From Pseudomonadota bacterium (GTDB lineage: Bacteria; Desulfobacterota; Syntrophorhabdia; Syntrophorhabdales; Syntrophorhabdaceae), in assembly GCA_026388245.1 (NCBI GenBank), contig JAPLKD010000010.1, forward strand, positions 1 through 32,456: DNA of 32,456 nt, in the 5' to 3' direction. Below are positions 1 through 8,094 of the stretch, in pieces (the stretch's first letter is position 1; each line of letters starts with the position of its first letter). The translations under genes and the position numbers were made by a program. A model generated the notes under the pieces. It had not been told where the DNA came from. It saw only the letters and a list, made by a program, of their open reading frames with translations, and made no database searches.

Positions 1-1
1 C

Positions 2-1708
2 TGGCTTGCTGAAAGGGTTTATGAGCCGAATATACCAAAGATTCTTAACAAAGCAGGCGCACTATACACCCTTGTGGACGATAACCATTTCAAGGCCGTA
101 GGGATCTCCGAGGAAGAGCTTCACAGATATTTTGTAACTGAATACGAAGGTTACAAGCTGTTTATCTTCCCGGGTCTTGAGTTTTTAAGATACGCCATTC
201 CCTTTAAACCGATAGAGGACATTGATAAATATTTCAAAAAAATGGAAAAGGCCGGCGACGACCTTGCAGTCTTTGGCGATGATGGTGAAAAATTTGGTCT
301 GTGGCCGGGTACCTATGAACATGTGTATGGTGGGGGCTGGTTAAATGCTTTTTTTACGTATTTATCCGAGAACAAAAAGTGGCTGAAAACGGTCACATTC
401 AGCGAATATATTTCTCATAACCCCCCAAAGGGCCGTATTTATTTGAATTGCAACTCATATATGGAAATGGCAGAGTGGTGCCTCCCTGCAACAAAGTCCG
501 GCAGATACGAAGAATGTCTCAATAATGCGGCCGTTGACAGCAAAGAATTTGTGAAGGGCGGTTACTTTAAGCATTTCCTTGTGAAATATGATGAATGCAA
601 CGACATGCACAAAAAGATGCTCATGATAACAAAAAAAGCGAATAAGAATGCAGAGGCGAAAAAGCATGTTTTTATGGCTCAGTGTAATGACAGCTACTGG
701 CATGGTGTATTCGGGGGACTCTATCTTCCCCACCTCCGTGGTGCTGTTTACCGGAACCTCATTGAAGCAGAAAGGATATTGGACCCGAAAAAGCCCTTTG
801 TTAACGGAGAGCTCGAAGATGTCAATCTGGATGGTTTTGAAGAGGCCATACTCAGCAACAATGACATCAAGGCATATTTTTTACTGAAGGAGGGTGGGGC
901 ACTATACGAGCTTGATTACAAACCTTCTCTTACGAATATCATGGCAACTCTCTCCAGAAGATACGAAGGATATCACGATAAGATAAAGGTTGCGTCATCT
1001 GCTGAAGTGGCAGATGGCACCAGGACTATCCATGATATGGTCATTGCAAAGGAAGAAGGCCTTGACAAATACCTCCATTATGACTGGTACAGAAGGGCAT
1101 CACTCGTTGACCACATTATGGAAAAAGATGTTGTCACCTTTGACAGTTTTTATAATAGCAGCTACCGTGAACCTGGTGATTTTGTAAAAGAACCCTATAC
1201 AGGAACAATAGAAAAAGACAAAAATCTGGCAAAGGTTACGTTGAGCAGGACCGGACATTTCTGGAAAGGCGGACGCGGATATCCATTGTCTGTAAAAAAG
1301 AGTATTGTGTTACAGAAAGATTCGAGTGAGTTGCTTATCGATTATTGTATTGAAGGCGAAGTGCAAGAACCCTTCTATTTAGGAGTAGAATTTAATTTTT
1401 CCTTCCTCGGGACTGGAGGAGAACGGTACATTGAGGCGGGAAATGAGAAGTTGGGTCTTGCAACTCAGGGAATCCTGGATATATCTCAGAATGTGGTTTT
1501 TCATGATCCTTACCAGAATATTAATGTTTCAGTTGGTTTTGATACTCCCTCCTTTGTGTGGACCCATCCTGTGGAGGTTGTTTCATTGTCCGAACATGGG
1601 CTTGAAAGGAATTATCAGAGTACCATGCTAATGCCTGTCTGGGAGATTGATTTAGTTGCCGGCCCAAAAAAAATTCAGATCAAACTCAAGCTTGACCAGG
1701 CAAAGTAA
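2..1708 (+). CDS. Glycoside hydrolase family 57 (4-alpha-glucanotransferase / alpha-amylase type), 5'-partial
   Basis: The reading frame is open from the left edge, so the gene starts outside the window; the GTG at 74 is internal. The first visible codons read WLAERVYEP, the GH57 motif whose glutamate is the nucleophile in characterised members. It is followed by AGALYTLVDDNHF, as in Thermococcus-type 4-alpha-glucanotransferases. FGDDGEKFGLWP, just downstream, carries the probable acid/base aspartate. The roughly 300 remaining residues are beta-rich and fit the DUF1925/DUF1926 C-terminal domains of this subfamily. The expected role is cytoplasmic transfer or hydrolysis of alpha-1,4-glucan in glycogen or maltodextrin metabolism. 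Glucanotransferase and amylase cannot be told apart here. Family assignment is firm; exact activity is inferred. Confidence 0.88.
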   Translation, partial: WLAERVYEPNIPKILNKAGALYTLVDDNHFKAVGISEEELHRYFVTEYEGYKLFIFPGLEFLRYAIPFKPIEDIDKYFKKMEKAGDDLAVFGDDGEKFGLWPGTYEHVYGGGWLNAFFTYLSENKKWLKTVTFSEYISHNPPKGRIYLNCNSYMEMAEWCLPATKSGRYEECLNNAAVDSKEFVKGGYFKHFLVKYDECNDMHKKMLMITKKANKNAEAKKHVFMAQCNDSYWHGVFGGLYLPHLRGAVYRNLIEAERILDPKKPFVNGELEDVNLDGFEEAILSNNDIKAYFLLKEGGALYELDYKPSLTNIMATLSRRYEGYHDKIKVASSAEVADGTRTIHDMVIAKEEGLDKYLHYDWYRRASLVDHIMEKDVVTFDSFYNSSYREPGDFVKEPYTGTIEKDKNLAKVTLSRTGHFWKGGRGYPLSVKKSIVLQKDSSELLIDYCIEGEVQEPFYLGVEFNFSFLGTGGERYIEAGNEKLGLATQGILDISQNVVFHDPYQNINVSVGFDTPSFVWTHPVEVVSLSEHGLERNYQSTMLMPVWEIDLVAGPKKIQIKLKLDQAK

Positions 1709-1711
1709 AAA

Positions 1712-1763
1712 GTGTTCAATGTTCAGTGTTCAAAACCTTTAGCCTTTAGCCTTCAGCCTTGAA
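1712..1763. repeat. Two adjacent degenerate heptamer arrays (GTGTTCA and CCTTTAG words)
   Basis: The 63-base spacer between the GH57 and glycosyltransferase genes consists almost wholly of 7-bp units. GTGTTCA, ATGTTCA and GTGTTCA occupy 1712-1732. After three A's come CCTTTAG, CCTTTAG, CCTTCAG and CCTTGAA at 1736-1763. No Shine-Dalgarno sequence is evident in it before the next start codon. Confidence 0.75.
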
Positions 1764-1771
1764 CTCCTAAT

Positions 1772-2710
1772 ATGGTTTCCGTGATCATCACAACCTATAA
1801 CCGCCGTAAATTCTTAAAAGAAGCCCTTCTCTCAGTCATTAATCAGGACTACCAAAATAAAGAAATCATTGTTGTTGATGATGGTTCAACTGACAATTCA
1901 TATGATGAAATGAATCACCCCGAGGTAAGCTTTGAGGTATCAACAAGAAATTTTGAACAGATTTTCTTTTCGAAGCAAGCTTCGGGGTATGAGATACGAG
2001 GGGCAATCAGGGAATTTCCGGTAAGGTATGTCTGGAAGGCAAACGGGGGTATCAGCAGTGCACGTAATTATGGTATGGCAATATCGAAAGGGGAGTATAT
2101 CTCGTTCCTTGATGTGGATGATCTGTGGCTGAAACGCAAGCTTTCCACACAGATGGAATTGATGAAAAGGGAAAGGTTTTTTATATCATATACAGACGAA
2201 ATATGGGTAAGAAACGGGAAAAGGCTGAATCAGAAACTGAGACACAAGAAATTTTCAGGTCATATATTTAAGAGATGTCTGCCCCTGTGCATTATAAGCC
2301 CGTCGTCAGTTGTCATAAAAAAGGAAGTTTTTGACAAGGTCGGATTATTCGATGAATCCATGCCTGTATGTGAGGACTATGATATGTGGTTAAGGATTAC
2401 AGCGCAATACCCGGTTTTGTTCATTGAAAAGCCGCTGATTATAAAACAGGGTGGTCATGAAGATCAGCTTTCAAAGAGCGTTGAAGCGATAGACCGGTTC
2501 AGGATAGAAAGTCTCGTTAAAATCCTTAAAAGTGGTGTTTTAAACAGCGACATGAAAACGGCTGCAATAGAGGAATTGAACATAAAATACAGTATTTACA
2601 TAAATGGGGCAAGAAAAAGGGGGAAAGAGGAAGAGATACATCACGTTCTTGAACTGATCAAAAATGCGGGGTTTCAACAGAAAATCAACTTGCATCCATA
2701 TTCAGTTTGA
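1772..2710 (+). CDS. Family 2 glycosyltransferase
   Basis: This 312-residue GT-A fold enzyme opens with VSVIITTYNRRKFLKEAL and DDGSTDNS (residues 36-43), the nucleotide-sugar binding start of GT2. It has ANGGISSARNYG (90-101) and the metal-binding DVDD at 114-117. CEDYDMWLR near residue 205 is the usual ED-Y-x-x-W acceptor-side motif. No membrane segment is visible, so it is probably cytoplasmic or peripheral, acting in polysaccharide or LPS glycan assembly; donor and acceptor are unknown. The stretch between DDGSTDNS and ANGG is about 20 residues longer than usual and coincides with a DNA palindrome (separate entry). There is no obvious ribosome binding site before the ATG. Confidence 0.88.
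   Translation: MVSVIITTYNRRKFLKEALLSVINQDYQNKEIIVVDDGSTDNSYDEMNHPEVSFEVSTRNFEQIFFSKQASGYEIRGAIREFPVRYVWKANGGISSARNYGMAISKGEYISFLDVDDLWLKRKLSTQMELMKRERFFISYTDEIWVRNGKRLNQKLRHKKFSGHIFKRCLPLCIISPSSVVIKKEVFDKVGLFDESMPVCEDYDMWLRITAQYPVLFIEKPLIIKQGGHEDQLSKSVEAIDRFRIESLVKILKSGVLNSDMKTAAIEELNIKYSIYINGARKRGKEEEIHHVLELIKNAGFQQKINLHPYSV
1918..1987. repeat. Inverted repeat inside the glycosyltransferase gene
   Basis: The left part has CCCCGA (1918-1923) then AAGCTT (1927-1932). The right part has AAGCTT (1977-1982) running into TCGGGG (1982-1987), so the ends are inverted copies. A tight inner palindrome, CGAAGC-AA-GCTTCG, lies at 1971-1984, and two related heptamers, GTATGAG and ATACGAG, follow at 1987-2000. 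The reading frame stays open through it, encoding about residues 49-72 in a loop that is longer than usual for GT2. This suggests an in-frame palindromic insertion; the origin is inference. Confidence 0.45.
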
Positions 2711-2752
2711 AGTTAGAATGCTTCAAGTGTCCTCAGCAGGGTCACAACTTTA

Positions 2753-3595
2753 ATGAGAAAGGAAAAAAGTGAACAAGTGAAAGGCGCAGGATCATCACAG
2801 TGGAACAACCCTTTAACGCTCCTCTTCCCTGCCATCGGTAAAAGGACTATCAGTCTGGTGGGTAATCTTGGTGCAATGCTCATTTTCTTTTCCCTGGCCT
2901 TTGTCAATATTTTCCAGCGAAAACAATTCCGCGAGATCGTAAACCAGGTATTCTATATCGGCGCCACATCGTCCTTAATAGTAATGCTGGTAGGCCTTTT
3001 CACGGGTATGGTACTCGGTCTGCAGCTTTTCTATACTTTGGTAAAGTTCGGCTCTGTAGGGGCGCTCGGATCTGCCGTATCCCTTTCGCTTATCAGGGAA
3101 ATGGGGCCGGTCCTCACGGCCATCATGATTACTGCACGTGCCGGCTCCGGGATGGCTGCGGAGATCGGGATCCTTCGTATATCAGAGCAAATCGATGCCC
3201 TGTATGCCATGCGGATCGATCCTGTACGGTATCTTATCAGCCCGCGGATCGCCGCCTCAATCATCAGTTTCCCCCTGCTCACTGCCTTTTTTGACCTCAT
3301 CGGGATCATGGGAGGATATATAACCGGCGTTCTTTTGTTGGGGACGAGCGGGGGCACGTATTTTTACCGCGTGCAATCTTCCCTCGATATGGTGGATATC
3401 AGAGGAGGGTTTATAAAAGCCCTGGTTTTCGCTGTCATTGTTTCCTGCATCTGCTGTTTTCAGGGCTATTTCTGCCATATGCGGACCGATGGTTATGGAT
3501 CAAGGGCCGTAGGTCTTGCTACGATCTCGGCTGTTGTGCTCTCATGTGTAATGGTTTTGATTGCTGATTATGTAGTAACGTCATTTCTTATGTAA
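2753..3595 (+). CDS. mlaE: Mla-type lipid ABC transporter permease MlaE
   Basis: A 280-residue integral inner-membrane protein of the MlaE/DUF140 family. After a polar N-terminal stretch of about 30 residues it shows several hydrophobic segments. It has the family hallmark ARAGSGMAAEIG followed by SEQIDALYAM, a cytoplasmic coupling segment. It should form a dimeric channel with MlaF ATPase and MlaD, moving phospholipid between inner membrane and periplasm. It is the first gene of a compact mlaEFDCA cluster; mlaF begins 7 bases after its stop. This operon looks more GC-rich by eye than the lipid A cluster further right. The recognisable family region begins near residue 20, so the true start could be slightly internal. 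Confidence 0.93.
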   Translation: MRKEKSEQVKGAGSSQWNNPLTLLFPAIGKRTISLVGNLGAMLIFFSLAFVNIFQRKQFREIVNQVFYIGATSSLIVMLVGLFTGMVLGLQLFYTLVKFGSVGALGSAVSLSLIREMGPVLTAIMITARAGSGMAAEIGILRISEQIDALYAMRIDPVRYLISPRIAASIISFPLLTAFFDLIGIMGGYITGVLLLGTSGGTYFYRVQSSLDMVDIRGGFIKALVFAVIVSCICCFQGYFCHMRTDGYGSRAVGLATISAVVLSCVMVLIADYVVTSFLM

Positions 3596-3602
3596 GGATT
3601 TT

Positions 3603-4853
3603 ATGGAGACAACACCTTTAATAGAATTCAAAAACATCACCAAGCGGTTTGGTGAAAAGACAGTGCTCGACAAAGTTAACCTCAAGATCTACGAAAACCA
3701 GATTACGACGATCATTGGAAAGAGCGGGACGGGGAAAAGCGTCCTCCTCAAACACATTATCGGGCTCCTCAAACCCGATGATGGCACTATCCTCTTTGAG
3801 GGACGACCCATCGACAAAATGAAAAAGAGTGAATGGGAGGAATACAGAAGCAAAGTTGCCTATCTGTTTCAGAACAATGCCCTCCTTGACTCTATGACGG
3901 TTTTCGACAATGTGGCCTTTCCCCTGCGGCAGACGACGAATCTCCACAAGCAGGAGATTGAAAAGCTGGTGCTGAAAAGGATCGAAGACTTAGAGCTTGC
4001 CGAAGCGGTCAATAAATATCCTTCGGAACTCTCCGGCGGGATGCAGAAACGGGTGGCCCTGGCGCGGGCGCTCGTGACGGACCCGAAGATCGTGCTTTTT
4101 GATGAGCCGACCACGGGTCAGGACCCCATCCGAAAGAACATGATTCTGAGCATGATCACCCATTACCGGAGAAAGTTCGGTTTTACCGCCGTTATGATCA
4201 GCCACGACATCCCCGATGTCTTCTTTATCTCGGACCGGATTATCATTCTCTGGCAAGGGGGAGTGGGTTTCGAGGGGACTTACGAAGAGGCTGTCAATCG
4301 AAAACTTCCCCTTATCGATGAATTCCTCCGCAGTCTGGAAGGGTTCGAGGACGAACTTACAGGTCTGCTTTCCCGGGAGGCCTTTAGAGTCCATTATGCG
4401 GCTATGCTGGGTGGTACAGCCACGGTATCAGCCGTTTCAGCGGCGCTTTTCAGCATTCGGCTGAATCTTCTGCATGACGCGTTAGGACCACAGGCATCAA
4501 TGGAAGTCCTCAGGACCCTCGGAGAATATACCAACAGGCGGTTTAATCCCATTGGGGGTTTTTCTGCCCGTCACAGCAGAGATGAAATTCTGACAATATT
4601 TCCTCACACGAGCATTGACAAGGCACAGAAACTGGTATCTGACTTTGCGCAGGAGCTGAAGCTGAAGGCCCTGGACAGCATTGAGAGCATTGCCGCGGAA
4701 AAGATAGGCACTGAAGTATGTTTTGATATCTTCATCCGTGCCGGGGTTACAGAGGTTTTTCCCACGGATACCACCGACCAGATAATTAAGAAAGCCCGGG
4801 CAAAACAAGAGATTGTTGCAACGCACCGATGCGATTCAGGAGGTAGTGTGTAA
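3603..4853 (+). CDS. mlaF: MlaF-type ABC ATPase fused to a C-terminal degenerate GGDEF-like domain
   Basis: Residues 1-245 are a full MlaF ATPase: Walker A GKSGTGKS (39-46), Q-loop Q90, signature LSGGMQKR (143-150), Walker B IVLFDEPT with E168, and switch H201. MlaF is normally about 250-270 residues; this protein has 416. The extra part starts DELTGLLSREAF (250-261), matching the D-x-L-T-G-L-x-N-R-x-A-F entry of GGDEF domains. It continues with SMEVLRTLGEYTNRRF (299-314), then SRDEI (325-329) where GG(D/E)EF should be, and ends RAGVTEVFP...DQIIKKARAKQEI. Both glycines and the metal-binding aspartate of the first strand are missing and no RxxD inhibitory site is seen, so cyclase activity is unlikely. 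No separate mlaB (STAS) gene lies in the operon. The ATPase call is firm; the GGDEF call comes from motif reading by eye. Confidence 0.9.
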   Translation: METTPLIEFKNITKRFGEKTVLDKVNLKIYENQITTIIGKSGTGKSVLLKHIIGLLKPDDGTILFEGRPIDKMKKSEWEEYRSKVAYLFQNNALLDSMTVFDNVAFPLRQTTNLHKQEIEKLVLKRIEDLELAEAVNKYPSELSGGMQKRVALARALVTDPKIVLFDEPTTGQDPIRKNMILSMITHYRRKFGFTAVMISHDIPDVFFISDRIIILWQGGVGFEGTYEEAVNRKLPLIDEFLRSLEGFEDELTGLLSREAFRVHYAAMLGGTATVSAVSAALFSIRLNLLHDALGPQASMEVLRTLGEYTNRRFNPIGGFSARHSRDEILTIFPHTSIDKAQKLVSDFAQELKLKALDSIESIAAEKIGTEVCFDIFIRAGVTEVFPTDTTDQIIKKARAKQEIVATHRCDSGGSV

Positions 4854-5338
4854 TGAAAAAGTATTCCATAGAGACGGCTGTGGGCATTTTCGTGGTGATT
4901 GGCCTCATATGTGTCGGTTATATGACCGTGAAGTTCGGTAAGGTTTCGCTCTTCGGACAAGACACATACCCGCTTTATGCACGGTTCGCCTCGGTATCCG
5001 CACTGAGAGCTGGCAGCACAGTTGAAGTTTACGGGATCGAGGTGGGCAGTGTGACCAGCCTGAGCATAGACGCCGAGAGACAGATGGCGATCGTCGGAAT
5101 GGCAATCAAAAAAGGGATGAAGGTCTATGACGATGCGTCAGCCACCATAAAAAGCTCCGGGCTCATCGGGGATAAATATGTAAAAATAGACCCGGGTGGA
5201 GCCGGCGAGGTGCTGAAACCGGGCGGCATGATCACGCAAACTTCTGTACCGGCGGACATCGAAGATCTGATAGGCAAGTATGCATTCGGGGACACCAAGA
5301 AAGAGCCGGACAAGGCCCCGGAAAAACCCACAAAGTGA
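4853..5338 (+). CDS. mlaD: MlaD-like MCE-domain periplasmic lipid-binding protein
   Basis: A 161-residue protein with one N-terminal membrane anchor (about residues 7-27, GIFVVIGLICVGYMTVKFG) and one MCE domain (about 37-115). The MCE domain includes FASVSALRAGSTVEVYGIEVG and IKSSGLIGDKYVKI. In known systems a MlaD hexamer sits on MlaE and passes phospholipid to MlaC. Its ATG overlaps the mlaF stop (TAATG at 4851-4855), with CAGGAGGT just upstream, so the two are translationally coupled. The C-terminal tail after residue 145 is Lys/Pro/Glu rich and looks disordered. Confidence 0.94.
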   Translation: MKKYSIETAVGIFVVIGLICVGYMTVKFGKVSLFGQDTYPLYARFASVSALRAGSTVEVYGIEVGSVTSLSIDAERQMAIVGMAIKKGMKVYDDASATIKSSGLIGDKYVKIDPGGAGEVLKPGGMITQTSVPADIEDLIGKYAFGDTKKEPDKAPEKPTK

Positions 5339-5352
5339 CCAAGGAGGATATT

Positions 5353-5946
5353 GTGAAAAGATGGTTTGGTAGACTCATGCTTGTGGCGATGTTAATGCTC
5401 CCTCTTCATGCCTTTGCGGGCGTTCCGCTCGATACCGTAAAAACAAATGTGAACGGCGTACTCGAGATACTCGGCGACCCCAAGCTCAAAGGAGAAGCGG
5501 GCAAAAAGGTAAAAGAGCAAAGAGTTGAGGCCGCTGCTGACAAGCTTTTCGATTACGTGGAACTCTCCAAGAGGACCCTGGGCCTGAACTGGAACAAATT
5601 TACCCCGGAGCAGCGCAAGGAATTCGTTGAGCTTTACAGGACGATACTCAAAAACGCTTACGTCGATAAAATCACAGCTTACACCAATGAGCGGGTAAAC
5701 TTTACCAAGGAGGTACCTCTTTCTGAAACTACGGTGGAGGTCCAGAGTACCGTTGTGTCAAAGGGCGGCGAAACCCCCATTTATTACAGAGTCATGAAGA
5801 AGGAAAATAGCTGGAAGGTATATGATGTGGTTATCGAAGGGGTGAGTTTGATTAACAACTACCGCACCCAGTTCCGGGAGATCCTCGGAAACAATCCGCC
5901 GGAGACACTCCTTGAGACCCTGCGAAAGAAGGTCGGGAAGAAATGA
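5353..5946 (+). CDS. mlaC: MlaC-like periplasmic phospholipid shuttle (Ttg2D/MlaC family)
   Basis: This start is a GTG preceded by AAGGAGG (5341-5347) at 5-base spacing. It gives a clean signal peptide, MKRWFGRLMLVAMLMLPLHAFAG, cleaved after AFA. An upstream in-frame GTG at 5335 lacks such a site and would add six polar residues before the signal. The mature part has family features: VLEILGDPKLKG, LSKRTLGLNWNKFTPEQRKEFVELYRT and a closing region SLINNYRTQFREIL. MlaC ferries phospholipid between the MlaA complex and MlaD. The gene lies between mlaD and mlaA and its stop overlaps the mlaA start (ATGA). Confidence 0.92.
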   Translation: MKRWFGRLMLVAMLMLPLHAFAGVPLDTVKTNVNGVLEILGDPKLKGEAGKKVKEQRVEAAADKLFDYVELSKRTLGLNWNKFTPEQRKEFVELYRTILKNAYVDKITAYTNERVNFTKEVPLSETTVEVQSTVVSKGGETPIYYRVMKKENSWKVYDVVIEGVSLINNYRTQFREILGNNPPETLLETLRKKVGKK

Positions 5947-6830
5947 GGCGGCAGGATATGACACTGTGGCGGAAGAGGATAAACTTCTCCAGACCGACAA
6001 TAAGTCTGGTTCTCCTGCTCTTTCTGTTTCTCGGCTATCCACCGCTGTACGCAGCCTCTGATAGCCCCGATCCGAATATCGGCAGTAGTGTGGAAAGTCC
6101 GGCGGCAGGGAAACAGGCGGAGGAGGCCGGGTCTGTTCCGGTTACCACTGCAGAGAAGCCATCCGATGATGAATACGGAAATGTGACCGAAGAAGAAGCC
6201 GGCGGCGGCGAAGAGCTGCGCATTGCCGATCCCATAGAGCCCTTTAACAGGGCTATATATCACTTTAACGATAAAGTCTATTTCTGGGTATGGAAACCCG
6301 TTGCACATGGCTACAAGTATGTTGTGCCGGAAGACGTGCGGGGTATCTTCAGCAATTTCTACGAAAACATCAAGGCGCCTGTTCGCATCGTTAACAATCT
6401 CCTGCAAGGGGAGCCGGGGTTTGCAGCGATTGAGCTTGCAAAGTTTTTCATCAACTCCACTCTTGGAGTAGGGGGTTTAAGGGACTGCGCAAAGGAGTGT
6501 TTCGGGATCAACGGCCGCTATGCAGATTTCGGTCAGACACTGGGCAAGTACGGCGTCGGTTTTGGTTTCTATCTTGTATTGCCCCTTCTCGGCCCTTCCA
6601 GTCCCCGTGACGGAGTTGGATGGCTTGCAGACTGGGCGCTAAGGCCCACAACTTACGTCAGTTCGGAATGGTTCAGCCCGGAAAGCGTAGGGCTCTACGT
6701 CCACGAAAAGGTCAATGACACCTCCTTCCATCTGGGCGAATATGAGATGATCAAAGACGCAGCCATAGACCCTTACGTGGCCATGCGCGACATCTATATC
6801 CAGTACCGCATGAAATTGATCGAACGTTAG
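5943..6830 (+). CDS. mlaA: MlaA/VacJ family outer-membrane lipid-asymmetry protein lacking a lipobox
   Basis: A 295-residue VacJ-family protein. The core begins DPIEPFNRAIYHFNDKVYFW and continues through VRGIFSNFYENIKAPVRIVNNLLQG and a glycine-rich segment GKYGVGFGFYLVLPLLG, all typical of MlaA. MlaA sits in the outer membrane and extracts misplaced phospholipid from the outer leaflet for MlaC. It overlaps mlaC by 4 bases. The N-terminal hydrophobic segment (about 20-38) ends in LYAASD, suggesting signal peptidase I cleavage, and has no cysteine, so the usual lipoprotein anchor is absent. About 45 acidic, low-complexity residues link signal and core. An internal ATG at 5958 is an alternative start. 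Confidence 0.92.
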   Translation: MRRQDMTLWRKRINFSRPTISLVLLLFLFLGYPPLYAASDSPDPNIGSSVESPAAGKQAEEAGSVPVTTAEKPSDDEYGNVTEEEAGGGEELRIADPIEPFNRAIYHFNDKVYFWVWKPVAHGYKYVVPEDVRGIFSNFYENIKAPVRIVNNLLQGEPGFAAIELAKFFINSTLGVGGLRDCAKECFGINGRYADFGQTLGKYGVGFGFYLVLPLLGPSSPRDGVGWLADWALRPTTYVSSEWFSPESVGLYVHEKVNDTSFHLGEYEMIKDAAIDPYVAMRDIYIQYRMKLIER

Positions 6831-6844
6831 GGTTATTTTTGTAA

Positions 6845-7969
6845 ATGTCGAAATATACAATCATTGCCACATCTACTTTTGGTCTTGAGTCTGTAGTAGC
6901 ATACGAACTAAAGTTGCTTGGCTATTCCGTTCTTGCTACTGAGAACGGGAAGGTCTCTTTTGAAGGCGATGAAAAGGATATTGCCCGATGTAATGTGTGG
7001 CTCAGGGTTGCAGACAGGGTGCTTATTGAAGTTGCCCGATTCAAGGCAACTGATTTTGAAGAGCTTTTCCAGGGGACATTACAGGTCAGATGGGAGGATA
7101 TCGTCCCTCTCAAAGGGAAGATGCACATTACGGGCAAATCAATAAAATCAAAGCTGTTCAGCGTCAAAGATTGTCAGGCAATAGTCAAAAAAGCGGTCGT
7201 AGAGGCCATGAAAAGGAAGTATCGGACTTCACGTTTTGAAGAGTCAGGACCGGTTTACAAGATAGAGGTAGCCTTATTAAAGGATATTGCAACACTCACA
7301 ATAGACACAACAGGGGCTGGTCTCCATAAGAGGGGTTACCGGGAAGGCACTGGAGAAGCGCCACTCAGGGAGACGCTTGCGGCAGGACTGGTCATGTTGA
7401 GCAGGTGGAATCCTTCTGTTGTGCTTGCAGACCCTTTTTGCGGTTCCGGCACGATCCCCATAGAGGCTGCCATGATAGGAAAAAACATTGCCCCTGGTTT
7501 GAAAAGGACCTTTGTTTCCGAGGAGTGGCATCAGATCCCGAAACAGGCCTGGGATGAAGTAAGGAGCGATGCATCTGCCCTGGGGAAGGACTCTGATTTT
7601 AGAATCCTTGCATCTGACGTTGACAGTTATGTCTTGAAAAAGGCAAGAGCGAATGCACAAAATGCAGGTGTGGCAGATTGCATTGCCTTTCAGAAACTTC
7701 CCGTATCAGAGTTTCGATCCGGCAAAAAGCATGGGTATGTAATCTGCAATCCGCCTTACGGTGAAAGGGTAGGGGACGAGAAAGAGGTAGAAAGCATTTA
7801 CAGGGTTATGGGTGAAGCCTTCTTACGGCTTGATTCGTGGTCATTTTTTATTCTCACAGCACACACCGGGTTCGAGAGATTCTTCGGTAAAAAGGCCGAT
7901 AACAATCGTAAACTTTATAATGGCGATATTAAATGCTATTATTATCAATATCGTGGGAGAAAATCCTAA
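6845..7969 (+). CDS. THUMP-domain rRNA (guanine-N2) methyltransferase, RlmL type
   Basis: A 374-residue protein with an N-terminal ferredoxin-like/THUMP RNA-binding part (about 1-160) and a Rossmann methyltransferase (about 165-374). SAM motif I is ADPFCGSGTIPIEAA (from residue 195) and the catalytic motif is NPPYGERVG (about 301-309), diagnostic of amino-group RNA methylation. E. coli RlmKL is a fusion whose N-terminal half corresponds to this protein, so m2G modification of 23S rRNA is the likely job; the exact base is not shown by sequence. It starts 14 bases after mlaA with no strong ribosome site. Its last two codons and its stop lie inside the AAATCC heptamer array downstream. Confidence 0.88.
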   Translation: MSKYTIIATSTFGLESVVAYELKLLGYSVLATENGKVSFEGDEKDIARCNVWLRVADRVLIEVARFKATDFEELFQGTLQVRWEDIVPLKGKMHITGKSIKSKLFSVKDCQAIVKKAVVEAMKRKYRTSRFEESGPVYKIEVALLKDIATLTIDTTGAGLHKRGYREGTGEAPLRETLAAGLVMLSRWNPSVVLADPFCGSGTIPIEAAMIGKNIAPGLKRTFVSEEWHQIPKQAWDEVRSDASALGKDSDFRILASDVDSYVLKKARANAQNAGVADCIAFQKLPVSEFRSGKKHGYVICNPPYGERVGDEKEVESIYRVMGEAFLRLDSWSFFILTAHTGFERFFGKKADNNRKLYNGDIKCYYYQYRGRKS

Positions 7970-8090
7970 ATCCGAATATCTAAATCCTAAACAATATCAA
8001 ATGTTCAATAAAACAATATTCAAAACGTATTGGAATATTTGAATTTAGGATTTGCTTAAGGTTTTGTGCTTCGGATTTTGGATTTATTTT
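7961..8090. repeat. Inverted heptamer-array element (AAATCC words)
   Basis: The left arm runs in heptamers AAATCCT, AAATCCG, AATATCT, AAATCCT, AAACAAT (7961-7995). The right arm carries the inverted words TAGGATT (8046-8052), CGGATTT (8072-8078) and TGGATTT (8079-8085). The whole is an imperfect palindrome of about 130 bp filling the space between the methyltransferase gene and the next start. It supplies the methyltransferase stop codon at 7967-7969. It is not a compact GC-rich terminator hairpin. Confidence 0.7.
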
Positions 8091-8094
8091 TTGT

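Noticed and set aside
5335-5352. GTG at 5335 as the mlaC start
   Set aside because: It lacks a ribosome site and adds polar residues before the signal peptide; GTG 5353 follows AAGGAGG at proper spacing.
5859-6407. Minus-strand open frame of 182 codons across mlaC and mlaA
   Set aside because: It is a shadow of two conserved coding genes with no domain signature.
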